Origin: Aquabacterium olei
Lineage (GTDB): Bacteria > Pseudomonadota > Gammaproteobacteria > Burkholderiales > Burkholderiaceae_C
Assembly: GCF_003100395.1 (NCBI RefSeq)
Contig: NZ_CP029210.1
Coordinates: forward strand, 2,914,001 to 2,978,000
Direction: 5' to 3'
Length of the DNA stretch: 64,000 nt
Below, piece by piece: positions 52,554 through 60,866 of the stretch. Position numbers and translations under genes: made by a program. Under the pieces are notes generated by a model that saw only the letters and a program-made list of their open reading frames with translations, searched no databases and was not told the DNA's origin. The first letter of the stretch is position 1. Every line of letters starts with the position of its first letter.

Positions 52554-52599
52554 TTGACATGGTCCATTGTCAAAGCTATTGTGACAAGCGTCCTTGTCA
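52554..52599 (+). promoter_or_regulatory. Promoter overlapped by two TetR operators
   Basis: TTGACA (52554-52559), a 17-bp spacer and TATTGT (52577-52582) form a good sigma-70 promoter for the monooxygenase operon. Two dyads of the same form, TGACA-N8-TGTCA, lie at 52555-52572 and 52582-52599, with centres 27 bp apart. One covers the -35 and the other the -10/start site, so bound repressor would block RNA polymerase. Confidence 0.75.
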
Positions 52600-52619
52600 G
52601 AAATCAACCCTCCCCTCGC

Positions 52620-54125
52620 ATGAAACCCCAGGCTTACGCTCAGCCGGCGACCCCGTCGGGCACCGCGCCGTCCCGGCACCGCGTCATCGTGGTGGGCACG
52701 GGGTTTTCGGGCCTGTGCATGGGCGTGAAGCTGCGGGAAGCGGGCGAGGAGGATTTCGTCCTGCTCGAACGCGCCAGCGAGGTCGGCGGCACGTGGCGCG
52801 ACAACACCTACCCGGGCTGCGGCTGTGACGTGCAATCGCACCTCTATTCGTTCTCGTTCGCGCCGAACCCCAACTGGTCGCGAATGTATGCACCCCAGGC
52901 CGAGATCTTTGCCTACCTGAAGGACGTGGCCCGGCGCTTCGACCTGATGCGGCACATCCACTTCAACGCCAACCTCGTTGGCGCGCGTTACGACGAGGCC
53001 CGCCGGTTGTGGGTGGTGCAGGCGGAAGACGGCCGGGTCTTCGAAGGCGAGGTGCTGGTGTCCGGCATGGGCGGCCTGAGCAACCCGATGGTGCCGGACC
53101 TGCCGGGACTGGCGCGTTTCAAGGGGCCGGTGTTCCATTCGGCCACCTGGCAGCACGGGGTCGACCTGCGTGGCTTGCGCGTGGCGGTGGTCGGCAGTGG
53201 CGCCAGCGCCATCCAGTTCGTGCCGGCCATTGCCCCACTGGTCGACCGGCTCGATTACTACCAGCGCACCCCACCCTGGGTGGTGCCCAAGGACGACCGC
53301 CCGCTGACCGAGCGCGAACGTGCCGACTTCAGCGCCCATCCCTGGCGTCAGCGGCTGCAGCGCATCAAGCTCTACTGGATGCTCGAGGCCCGCTTCCTGG
53401 CCTTCAAATACAAGCCCGAGTGGATGAAGCTGGTGGCCAAAGTCGGCAAGCACCGCATCGCCAAGGCCATCCGGGATCCGGAGGTGCGGGCCAAGGTGAC
53501 ACCCGACTACACGCCCGGTTGCAAGCGCCTGTTGATCTCCAACGACTACTACCCGGCGCTCGCGCGCACGAACGTGCACGTGATCACCGACGGCATCCGG
53601 GAAGTGACGGAAACCGGCGTGGTCACACGGGACGGCACGCTGCGCGACGTGGACGCACTCATCTTCGGCACGGGCTTCAAGGTCTCGGACCCGATCCCGC
53701 CCGGCGTGGTCTTCGGCCGTGGCGGCGCCGACCTGGCCGACGTCTGGCGCAACGGCCCGGAGGCCTACATGGGCATCACCGTGGCGGGGTTTCCGAACTT
53801 CTTCATGCTGATGGGCCCCAACACCGGCCTGGGCCACAACTCCATGGTCTTCATGATCGAGTCGCAGGCGCATTACATCGTCGAGGCGTTGAAAGCCATG
53901 CGGGAACGCCGACTGCGCACGCTGGAAGTCCGCCCGCAGGCGCAGGCCCGCTTCGTGGACGAGGTGCAGCAGCAACTGCAGCGCACCGTGTGGCAGTCGG
54001 GGTGCAAGAGCTGGTACCTCACGGCCCAGGGGCGCAACATCTCGCTGTGGCCCGGCTTCACCTTTGCCTACCGCCTCAAGACCCGCCGTTTCAACCTCAA
54101 GCCTTACCTGAGCGAGCCCGCATGA
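52620..54125 (+). CDS. Baeyer-Villiger-type flavin monooxygenase
   Basis: FAD/NADPH enzyme of 501 aa. The first Rossmann motif is VIVVGTGFSGLCMG and the second VAVVGSGASAIQ. Between them the Baeyer-Villiger fingerprint FxGxxxHxxxW is seen as FKGPVFHSATW. The fingerprint separates it from ordinary flavin monooxygenases, and such enzymes turn ketones into esters or lactones (EthA is a relative). The start at 52620 gives a leader of about 31 nt from the predicted promoter and no strong ribosome site. Its end overlaps the next gene by 4 bp. Confidence 0.9.
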   Translation: MKPQAYAQPATPSGTAPSRHRVIVVGTGFSGLCMGVKLREAGEEDFVLLERASEVGGTWRDNTYPGCGCDVQSHLYSFSFAPNPNWSRMYAPQAEIFAYLKDVARRFDLMRHIHFNANLVGARYDEARRLWVVQAEDGRVFEGEVLVSGMGGLSNPMVPDLPGLARFKGPVFHSATWQHGVDLRGLRVAVVGSGASAIQFVPAIAPLVDRLDYYQRTPPWVVPKDDRPLTERERADFSAHPWRQRLQRIKLYWMLEARFLAFKYKPEWMKLVAKVGKHRIAKAIRDPEVRAKVTPDYTPGCKRLLISNDYYPALARTNVHVITDGIREVTETGVVTRDGTLRDVDALIFGTGFKVSDPIPPGVVFGRGGADLADVWRNGPEAYMGITVAGFPNFFMLMGPNTGLGHNSMVFMIESQAHYIVEALKAMRERRLRTLEVRPQAQARFVDEVQQQLQRTVWQSGCKSWYLTAQGRNISLWPGFTFAYRLKTRRFNLKPYLSEPA

Positions 54126-55063
54126 GCATCCAGTCCGTCCTCACCAACCTGGTCCTTCGCTGGCAGTTCAAGCGGGGCAGCCGTGGCCCGCTGAACGTGG
54201 CCGCCGCCCGTCACAAGGTCGATCAGATGGCACGCCGCTACCCGCCGCCGCCCGCCAGCATCCGGCACACGCCGGTGGCCGCCAACCCCGCCGCCGGCCT
54301 GTGCGCGGCCGAATGGCTCAGCGTGGCCAACCCGAAGCGCACCGTGCTGTATTTCCACGGTGGAGGCTACTTCTTCTGCAGCCTCACCACCCACCGGCCC
54401 ACGTGCGCCTACCTGGCGCGCACCGCCGAGGCCCGCGTGCTCTCCGTCGATTACCGCATGGCCCCTGAGCACCCGTGCCCGGCCGCGGTCGATGACGCCC
54501 TCGCCTGGTGGAAAGCCGTGCAGGCCGAAGGCACCCGCCCCGAGGACGTCGTGTTTGCCGGCGACTCGGCCGGCGGCGGCCTGGCGCTGGCCACGTTGGT
54601 GGCGGCACGTGATGCCGGTCTGCCGCTGCCCGCCGGCGCCGTGCTGTTCTCGCCCTGGTGTGACCTGACCTGCTCCGGCGAGACCATGCAGACGCAGGCC
54701 AAGGCCGACGTGATGTTCAACCCGCACCTGCTGCCCGAAGCGGCGAAGCTCTACCTGGCCGGCCGGCCCGCGAACGACCCCGTGGCCTCGCCGCTGTTTG
54801 CCGACCTGCGCGGGCTGCCCCCGCTGATGATCCACGCCAGCCGCCACGAGATCCTGCTGGCCGACTCGACCCGGCTGCATGACCGGGCCGTGGTGCAGGG
54901 CGTCACCAGCGAATTGCACCTCAAGCCCCGCATGCCCCACGTGTGGCCGACGATGCTGATGCTGCCCGAGGCGCGCCGCACGTTGACCGACTGCGGCACC
55001 TGGATCGCCCGCCGTACCCAGGCCGCCCAGGCGGCCGCCGATGCCGCCCGCCGCGCGGCCTGA
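54122..55063 (+). CDS. HSL-family alpha/beta hydrolase (esterase)
   Basis: Esterase of 313 aa. The oxyanion-hole motif is YFHGGGYFF, the nucleophile motif GDSAGGG, and the catalytic His is in MPHVWPTM. The acid is probably the Glu in HEILLADS rather than the usual Asp. The GTSAG/GDSAG hormone-sensitive-lipase family cleaves short to medium acyl esters. ATGA overlap with the monooxygenase suggests that it hydrolyses the ester product of that enzyme. An Ala-rich helix ends the protein. Confidence 0.88.
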   Translation: MSIQSVLTNLVLRWQFKRGSRGPLNVAAARHKVDQMARRYPPPPASIRHTPVAANPAAGLCAAEWLSVANPKRTVLYFHGGGYFFCSLTTHRPTCAYLARTAEARVLSVDYRMAPEHPCPAAVDDALAWWKAVQAEGTRPEDVVFAGDSAGGGLALATLVAARDAGLPLPAGAVLFSPWCDLTCSGETMQTQAKADVMFNPHLLPEAAKLYLAGRPANDPVASPLFADLRGLPPLMIHASRHEILLADSTRLHDRAVVQGVTSELHLKPRMPHVWPTMLMLPEARRTLTDCGTWIARRTQAAQAAADAARRAA

Positions 55064-55080
55064 TTGTTCTCACTACCCGC

Positions 55081-55932
55081 ATGAAGTCATTCAAGGACAA
55101 GGTCGCCGCCATCACCGGCGCGGCTTCCGGCATGGGCCGCACCCTCGCCGTCGAACTGGCCCGCCGCGGCTGCCATCTGGCCCTCAGCGACGTGAACGAG
55201 ACCGAGCTGGTCCGCACTGCCGAGCTGGCCAGCCAGCACGGCGTGCGCGTCACCCTGCGCAAGCTCGACGTGGCCGACCGCGCCGCCGTCTTCGCCTGGG
55301 CCGACGAAGTCGTGCGCGACCACGGCCGCGTCAACCTGGTGTTCAACAACGCCGGGGTGGCGCTGACCGTGCCTGTCGAGCACGCGAAGATCAGCGATTT
55401 CGAGTGGATCATGGGCATCAACTTCTGGGGGGTGGTGCACGGCACGCAGGCCTTCCTGCCGCACCTCCGGGCCTCGGGCGATGGCCACATCGTCAACACC
55501 TCGAGCCTGTTCGGGCTGATGGCCATTCCCACGCAGGGCACCTACAACGCCACCAAGTTCGCGGTGCGCGGCTTCACGGAAGCCTTGCGCATGGAGCTGG
55601 AGATGGAAGGCGCGTGCGTGAGCGCCACCTGCGTGCATCCGGGCGGCATCGCCACCAACATCGCGATGGCCGGCAAGGTTGACCCGGCGATGGAGAAGCT
55701 CACCGGCGCCACCATCGAACAGCACAAGCGCCGCGCCAACAAGATGATCAGCACGACCACCGCCGAGTCGGCCGCGCTGCAGATCCTCACGGCCGTCGAA
55801 CGCAACGCCCGCCGCGTGCTGGTCGGCCCCGACGCGAAGTTCCTCGACAAGCTCGTGCGCCTGCTGGGCAGCACCTACCAGGCGCTCGTGATCCGCCAGA
55901 TGCGCAAGCTCAACAGCCGGAAACCGCGCTGA
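55081..55932 (+). CDS. Short-chain dehydrogenase/reductase
   Basis: NAD(P)-dependent oxidoreductase of 283 aa, classical SDR. The cofactor motif TGxxxGxG appears as TGAASGMG, the NNAG strand as FNNAGVAL, and the catalytic Ser/Tyr/Lys as NTSSLFG and YNATK. The Asp after strand 2 (LALSDVNE) suggests NAD preference. It lies 17 bp after the esterase gene. In this operon it could oxidise a secondary alcohol to the ketone that feeds the Baeyer-Villiger monooxygenase. Confidence 0.9.
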   Translation: MKSFKDKVAAITGAASGMGRTLAVELARRGCHLALSDVNETELVRTAELASQHGVRVTLRKLDVADRAAVFAWADEVVRDHGRVNLVFNNAGVALTVPVEHAKISDFEWIMGINFWGVVHGTQAFLPHLRASGDGHIVNTSSLFGLMAIPTQGTYNATKFAVRGFTEALRMELEMEGACVSATCVHPGGIATNIAMAGKVDPAMEKLTGATIEQHKRRANKMISTTTAESAALQILTAVERNARRVLVGPDAKFLDKLVRLLGSTYQALVIRQMRKLNSRKPR

Positions 55933-55953
55933 AGCAAGGCATGATGTCGGCCC

Positions 55954-56898
55954 ATGGAGTGGTTGAAACGTCTGTGGTGGGCCATCGTGCTGTTCGCCGC
56001 CGTGCTGGCGGGGGTGGTGGCCACCACCTGGGAACCTGACCGCCAGCTCGGGCAGCTCGTGGCCCGCTGGGCGCCGGACCCATCGATCTTCATCGAGCTC
56101 GATGGCATGCAGGTGCACGTGCGCGACACGGGTCCGCGCGACGACCGGACGCCCATCGTGCTGCTGCACGGCATGGCTTCCAGCCTGCATACCTTCGACG
56201 GCTGGCAGCGCGGTCTGCAGGCCCGCCACCGCGTCATCACGGTCGACCTCCCCGGCTTCGGCCTGACCGGCCCGTCGCCCCAGGGCGACTACCGCATCGA
56301 CGCCTACACCCGCTTCGTGCTGCGCCTGCTGGACAACCTCGGCCTGCGCCAGGTGATTCTGGGCGGCAATGCGCTGGGCGGCGAAGTGGCCTGGCAGACC
56401 GCCGTGCTGGCGCCCGACCGCGTCAGCAAACTCATCCTGATCGACGCCGATGGCTATGAGCCGTCGGTGCTGTCCATGCCTCTGGCCTTTCAGGTGGCCA
56501 GCACGCGGGGCCTGCGCTGGGTGTCGGAGCGCATCCTGCCGAAGTCGCTGGTGGCGTCGAGCGTGCGCAGCGTGTTCGGCGCGCCGGAACGGGTCACCCA
56601 GGAACAGGTCGATCGCTATTTCGAGATGGCCCTGCGCGTGGGCAACCGCGGCGCGCTTTTCCAGCGCATGGACCAGGCCCAGTTCGGCGCCTCGGCCCTG
56701 CTGATCAAGCGCGTGCGGCAGCCCACCCTGGTGATCTGGGGCGAGCGCGACGAAATGATCTCGCCCGAACACGGCCGCCTGTTCTGCCGCGACATCCCGC
56801 AGTGCCGGCTCGTGACCTACCCCGACCTGGGCCACCTCCCGCAGGAAGAGGCCCCGGCCGCCACGCTGAGCGCGGTCCGCGAGTTTCTCGGCAGCTGA
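55954..56898 (+). CDS. Alpha/beta hydrolase-fold protein lacking the nucleophile Ser
   Basis: Protein of 314 aa with one N-terminal membrane helix (WWAIVLFAAVLAGVVATTW) and an alpha/beta hydrolase domain. The oxyanion region LLHGMASSLHTF, an acid in GERDEMISP and a His in LGHLPQEE are present. The nucleophile elbow, however, reads GGNALGGEVAW where GNSxGG is expected: codon GCG (Ala) instead of Ser, one base from TCG. The protein is either non-hydrolytic or altered. It is the fourth gene of the monooxygenase operon, 21 bp after the SDR gene. Its stop abuts the convergent FMN reductase stop (TGATCA). Confidence 0.82.
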   Translation: MEWLKRLWWAIVLFAAVLAGVVATTWEPDRQLGQLVARWAPDPSIFIELDGMQVHVRDTGPRDDRTPIVLLHGMASSLHTFDGWQRGLQARHRVITVDLPGFGLTGPSPQGDYRIDAYTRFVLRLLDNLGLRQVILGGNALGGEVAWQTAVLAPDRVSKLILIDADGYEPSVLSMPLAFQVASTRGLRWVSERILPKSLVASSVRSVFGAPERVTQEQVDRYFEMALRVGNRGALFQRMDQAQFGASALLIKRVRQPTLVIWGERDEMISPEHGRLFCRDIPQCRLVTYPDLGHLPQEEAPAATLSAVREFLGS

Positions 56899-57510
56899 TC
56901 AGCCCTGCAGGCGCCAGTTGGCCTGGCGCACCACCGAAGCCACGAGGCGGTCCAGCATCTGGTCGAGTGCATCGCTCGCCAGACGACCCGGCGCGGTGAA
57001 CTGCTGATCGGCTGCGGGCACGCCCACCTGCTCGGGTACCACCACCATCGCGAAGTTGGTGCTCAGGAAGGTGCGCACGATGGGCAACGCCCGCACGCCA
57101 CCCAGTGCACCCGGCGAAGCGGCCATCAGGCCCACCGGTTTGCCCGCGGTGGCGGCCGTGCCACCAGGCAGCTCACCCTCGGCCTGCACGACAGACAGCC
57201 AGTCGAGCGCGTTGATCAGCAGCGGGGTCGGCAAGGCGTTGTACTCGGGGCTGGCCAGCAGCACGCCGTCGTGCGCCGCCATCAGGTCACGCAACTGGCG
57301 CGCTCCGGCGGGCAGCCCTTCGGCCGCGATCAGGTCGGCATCGAACACCGGCAGGGCCAGTGCGCGCAAGTCCACCGAGGTGACCTCGGCCCCCAGGGCG
57401 GTGGCCTTGGCGGTGGCCACCGCCACCAGTTTGCCGTTGATCGAACCCTCGCGGGCGCTGCCACTCAACGCCAGCAGGCGGGGGGCACGGTTCGGATGGG
57501 AGGCGGTCAT
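56899..57510 (-). CDS. NADPH-dependent FMN reductase family protein
   Basis: Flavodoxin-fold protein of 203 aa. The FMN phosphate loop is LALSGSAREGSINGKL and the second flavin-contact is ASPEYNALPTPLLINALDWLS, both typical of the FMN_red family (chromate/azo/quinone reductases). It lies 23 bp after another flavodoxin-like gene on the same strand and is probably cotranscribed with it. The physiological acceptor is unknown. Confidence 0.9.
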   Translation of the reverse strand: MTASHPNRAPRLLALSGSAREGSINGKLVAVATAKATALGAEVTSVDLRALALPVFDADLIAAEGLPAGARQLRDLMAAHDGVLLASPEYNALPTPLLINALDWLSVVQAEGELPGGTAATAGKPVGLMAASPGALGGVRALPIVRTFLSTNFAMVVVPEQVGVPAADQQFTAPGRLASDALDQMLDRLVASVVRQANWRLQG

Positions 57511-57533
57511 GCAGGTCGTCCTTCAGGTGTCGT

Positions 57534-58091
57534 TCAGGCGTTGAAGCGGCTGGCCACGGCGCGCACGCGCTCGCCAAACAGGCGGGCGGTCTCGAGGTCC
57601 CCCGGCAGCATCTCGTCCACGCTGGCGTCCGAGGGGGTCGAGGCCATGGCGCCGCTGAACGAGGCCACGTAGTTCACGTCGTTGCGCGTCGCAGCCTTGC
57701 TGTTGCTCGGCATCATGCCCGTGCCGACCCACACCATGCTGTGTTGCATGGCCAGGGTAAACAGGTAGTGCAACGTCGACAGCTTGTCGCCGTTCATCGA
57801 GGCCGAGTTGGTGAAGCCGGCGGCCAGCTTGTCCTTCCAGCCTTGCGTGTACCAGATGCGCGATGTTGCATCGATGAACTTCTTGAACTGCCAGGGCACG
57901 TTGCCCATGTAGGTCGGCGCGCCGAACACGATGGCGTCGGCAGCGGCCAGCGTGGCCCAGCCGCTGTCGGGCAGGTTGCCTTCGGCGTCCACGGCCACCA
58001 GGGTCGCACCGGCGCCCTCGGCGACGGCCTCGGCCATGCGTCGGGTGTGGCCGTAGCCGCTGAAATACACGATGGCGATCTGCTTGCTCAT
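57534..58091 (-). CDS. Flavodoxin-like NAD(P)H:quinone oxidoreductase (WrbA-like)
   Basis: Protein of 185 aa beginning IAIVYFSGYGHTRRMAEAV, the FMN-binding loop of the WrbA/flavodoxin group, with FGAPTYMGNVPWQFKKF and a long central GWKDKLAAGFTNSASMNGDKL region. WrbA-type enzymes reduce quinones by two electrons and protect from oxidative stress. It is shorter than canonical WrbA (about 198 aa), and the assignment to that subgroup is moderate. Divergent from rlmJ with an 88-bp gap. Confidence 0.85.
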   Translation of the reverse strand: MSKQIAIVYFSGYGHTRRMAEAVAEGAGATLVAVDAEGNLPDSGWATLAAADAIVFGAPTYMGNVPWQFKKFIDATSRIWYTQGWKDKLAAGFTNSASMNGDKLSTLHYLFTLAMQHSMVWVGTGMMPSNSKAATRNDVNYVASFSGAMASTPSDASVDEMLPGDLETARLFGERVRAVASRFNA

Positions 58092-58179
58092 GACGGAATC
58101 CTTTCAGGGAGACAGAGGGAACGGGAAAAAGACAAGGACATCAGCCGCAGGCAGCGCCATCCGCTGCTACCCTTGGGCC

Positions 58180-59046
58180 ATGTTCAGTTATCGACACGGC
58201 TTCCACGCGGGCAACCACGCCGATGTGCTCAAGCACACGGTGCTGGTGCAGTTGCTTTCGCACCTGCTGCAGAAAGACAAACCCTTCTGGGTGATCGACA
58301 CCCATGCGGGCGGCGGCCTGTACGACCTCACCGCGGGCTACGCCGCACGCAGCGGCGAGGCGGCCTCGGGCATCCAGGCCTTGTGGCCCAAGCGGCACGA
58401 CCCGGCCATGCCGGAAGCCGTCAAGGCCTTTGTGAAACAGGTGGCGGCCGTGAACCACGGCGACACGCTCCAGTGGTATCCCGGCTCGCCGCAACTGGCG
58501 GCGCAGATGCTGCGCGAGGGCGACCACCTGCGCCTGTATGAGCTGCATCCCACCGAAAGCAAGGTGCTGGAGCAGCACTTCGAGTCGGTGCGGCGCGGCG
58601 TCAGCATCCAGGTGGCCGATGGTTTTGCAGGCCTCCGCGGCGTGCTGCCGCCTCCACCACGCCGCGGCCTGGTGCACATCGACCCGCCGTACGAGGTCAA
58701 GGACGACTACAAGATCGTGGTCCAGACGCTGAAGGATGCCGTGCCGCGCTTTGCCACCGGCACGTACGCCATCTGGTACCCCGAGGTGGCGCGCCATGAG
58801 GCGCAACAGCTGCCAGGCCAACTCAAGCGCGTGGCGGCGTCGCTGCCCAAGGTTGACTGGCTCCACGCCACGCTGCGCGTCAAGGCCGCTGCCCGCGACG
58901 GTGTGGGCCTGTTCGGCAGCGGCATGTTCATCATCAACCCGCCGTGGACGCTGTACGACCGCCTGGCCGAAGCGCTGCCCTGGCTGGTCGAGAAGCTCGG
59001 CGAAGACGACCACGCCGCCTACACCCTCGAAGCCCAGCAGAACTGA
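58180..59046 (+). CDS. rlmJ: 23S rRNA (adenine2030-N6)-methyltransferase RlmJ
   Basis: Methyltransferase of 288 aa. The N-terminus MFSYRHGFHAGNHADVLKH is diagnostic, followed by VIDTHAGGGLYDL (SAM site), HIDPPYEVKDDY (catalytic DPPY) and GSGMFIINPPWTL. It acts on adenine 2030 of 23S rRNA during ribosome assembly. The ATG at 58180 gives the exact family start; a TACCCT hexamer at -12 to -7 may mark a leaderless -10. Confidence 0.96.
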   Translation: MFSYRHGFHAGNHADVLKHTVLVQLLSHLLQKDKPFWVIDTHAGGGLYDLTAGYAARSGEAASGIQALWPKRHDPAMPEAVKAFVKQVAAVNHGDTLQWYPGSPQLAAQMLREGDHLRLYELHPTESKVLEQHFESVRRGVSIQVADGFAGLRGVLPPPPRRGLVHIDPPYEVKDDYKIVVQTLKDAVPRFATGTYAIWYPEVARHEAQQLPGQLKRVAASLPKVDWLHATLRVKAAARDGVGLFGSGMFIINPPWTLYDRLAEALPWLVEKLGEDDHAAYTLEAQQN

Positions 59047-59090
59047 GCCAGGGTCGAGACATCGGCCGAGCATGGTGTGCACCCCGGTGC

Positions 59091-59792
59091 TCAGGCGGCC
59101 AGATCGAACACCAGCACTTCGGCCTGGCGCCCGCCGTCCAGACGCAGCAGCGCCTCGCCCTCCAGCATCGCGGCATCCCCGGCCTTCAGCGCCTGACCGT
59201 TGACGGCCAGTTCGCCCAGCGCCACATGCACATAGGCCTTGCGACGCGGGTCGAGCGCCAGTTCGGCCGCTTCAGCGCCGTCGAACAGGCCGGCATACAG
59301 CAGCGCGTCGGCCGTCATGCCGACCGAGCCCTCGCGGCCGTCGGGTGACGCCACCAGGCGCAGTTGCCCGCGTTTGTCGGCCGCACCGAAGTGCTTCTGC
59401 TCGTAGCTCGGGCGGATGCCGCGCGCCGTGGGCTGGATCCAGATCTGCAGCAGGTGCGTGGCGGACGCCGTCTCGTGGTTGAACTCGCTGTGCAGGATGC
59501 CCTTGCCGGCACTCATGCGCTGCACATCGCCCGGCAGGATGGTGGCGCCATTGCCCAGACTGTCCTGGTGGGCCAGCGCGCCGTCCAGCACGTAGGTCAC
59601 GATCTCCATGTCGCGGTGGCCGTGCATGCCGAAGCCCCGCCCGGGGGCGATCACGTCGTCGTTGATGACGCGCAGCGGGCCGAACCCCATGAAGGCCGGG
59701 TCGTGGTAGTCCGCGAACGAGAAGCTGTGGAAGCTCTGCAGCCAGCCGTGGTCGGCATAGCCGCGGTCTTCGGATCGGCGCAGCGTGAGCAT
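59091..59792 (-). CDS. Pirin family protein
   Basis: Bicupin of 233 aa. The N-terminal cupin has the metal ligands in GMHGHRDMEIVTYVLDG and HSEFNHE, followed by RMSAGKGILHSEFN. Pirins bind iron; some (YhhW) have quercetinase activity. The start at 59792 begins MLTLRRSEDRG, the family norm. Divergent from a LysR gene with a TTCAA/TTGAA dyad between them, so the LysR protein probably regulates pirin. Confidence 0.93.
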   Translation of the reverse strand: MLTLRRSEDRGYADHGWLQSFHSFSFADYHDPAFMGFGPLRVINDDVIAPGRGFGMHGHRDMEIVTYVLDGALAHQDSLGNGATILPGDVQRMSAGKGILHSEFNHETASATHLLQIWIQPTARGIRPSYEQKHFGAADKRGQLRLVASPDGREGSVGMTADALLYAGLFDGAEAAELALDPRRKAYVHVALGELAVNGQALKAGDAAMLEGEALLRLDGGRQAEVLVFDLAA

Positions 59793-59890
59793 GAGGGGTC
59801 TCCTGAGAGGGGGTCGGGCGCCCACTGGACGCATGACCTCACTGTAGGCACCGACAACCCCTCGGTGGCTGCGGCCTTCTGATGGCATCA

Positions 59891-59905
59891 TTCAAACCAA
59901 TTGAA
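59891..59905. promoter_or_regulatory. LysR-type operator between pirin and lysR
   Basis: TTCAA-ACCAA-TTGAA is a perfect 5-bp inverted repeat of LysR-box form. It is 16 bp from the lysR start codon and 98 bp from pirin, a common place for an autoregulated LysR site. Confidence 0.55.
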
Positions 59906-59921
59906 CGAAACGAGTCGAACG

Positions 59922-60866
59922 ATGCAGGATCGCCGCCACGTCCTCACGCCCGACGCCCTGCTGATGATGGACACCATCGCCCGCACCGGCAGCTTCGCGG
60001 CCGCCGCCCGGGAGCTCGGCAAGGTGCCTTCGGCCCTCACCTACAGCGTGCGCCAGCTGGAAGACGCGCTCGATGTGCTGCTGTTCGACCGGCGCAGCCG
60101 CCAGGCCCGCCTGACGACGGCCGGCGAGGAACTGCTGCGCGAAGGCCGCCTGTTGCTGCAGCAGATGGCCGCCGTGGCCAACCGGGTGCAACGTGTGGCC
60201 TCGGGGTGGGAAGCCGAGCTGACGATTGCCGTCGACAAGGCCATGGCGCCCCACGCGATCTTCGACCTGATGGAGGCGTTCTATGCGCTCAAGCCCCCCA
60301 CCCGCCTGCGCATGCGCAGCGAGGTCATGACCGGCACCTGGGAGGCCCTGACCACCGGCAAGGCCGATCTCGCCATTGGCGTGCCGGCCGATCGCGTGGT
60401 GGGTTCCGACATGCGGCAGGAGCTGATCGGCGAGTTCAAGTTCATCTTCGCGGTGGCGCCCCACCACCCGCTCGCTGCCGAACCCGGCCCGCTGAGCCCG
60501 GCCGAGATCGCCCGCCACCGCATCATCGCCGTGGCCGACACGGCGCAGGGGCTGACCCCGATGACGGTCGGCATCCTTCCCGGCCAGGACGTGCTCACCC
60601 TGCCCTCCATGTCGGCGAAGCTCGAAGCCCAACTGCGGGGCCTGGGCTGCGGCTACCTGCCCGAGCCCATGTTGCGCCCCTATCTGGATCAGGGCCGACT
60701 GGTGCACAAGCCGGTGACCGGCCCGGAACGCCTGATCCGCTCGTTCTACGCCTGGCGCCAGCCCAGCGCCCAGCCGGGGCTGGGGCTCACGTGGTGGCTG
60801 CACCAACTCGCCAGCCCGACCACCCGGCGCGCGCTGCTCGAGCGCCATGAGGGCCTGCTGCTGTGA
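59922..60866 (+). CDS. LysR family transcriptional regulator
   Basis: Regulator of 314 aa. The winged HTH is [35 protein letters not shown] in pattern, ending [12 protein letters not shown], followed by a coiled linker and a substrate-binding domain. ATG at 59922 is used; a TTG seven codons upstream is open. It faces pirin and overlaps gluQRS by 4 bp (GTGA), an unusual coupling of a regulator with a tRNA-modification gene. Confidence 0.93.
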   Translation: MQDRRHVLTPDALLMMDTIARTGSFAAAARELGKVPSALTYSVRQLEDALDVLLFDRRSRQARLTTAGEELLREGRLLLQQMAAVANRVQRVASGWEAELTIAVDKAMAPHAIFDLMEAFYALKPPTRLRMRSEVMTGTWEALTTGKADLAIGVPADRVVGSDMRQELIGEFKFIFAVAPHHPLAAEPGPLSPAEIARHRIIAVADTAQGLTPMTVGILPGQDVLTLPSMSAKLEAQLRGLGCGYLPEPMLRPYLDQGRLVHKPVTGPERLIRSFYAWRQPSAQPGLGLTWWLHQLASPTTRRALLERHEGLLL

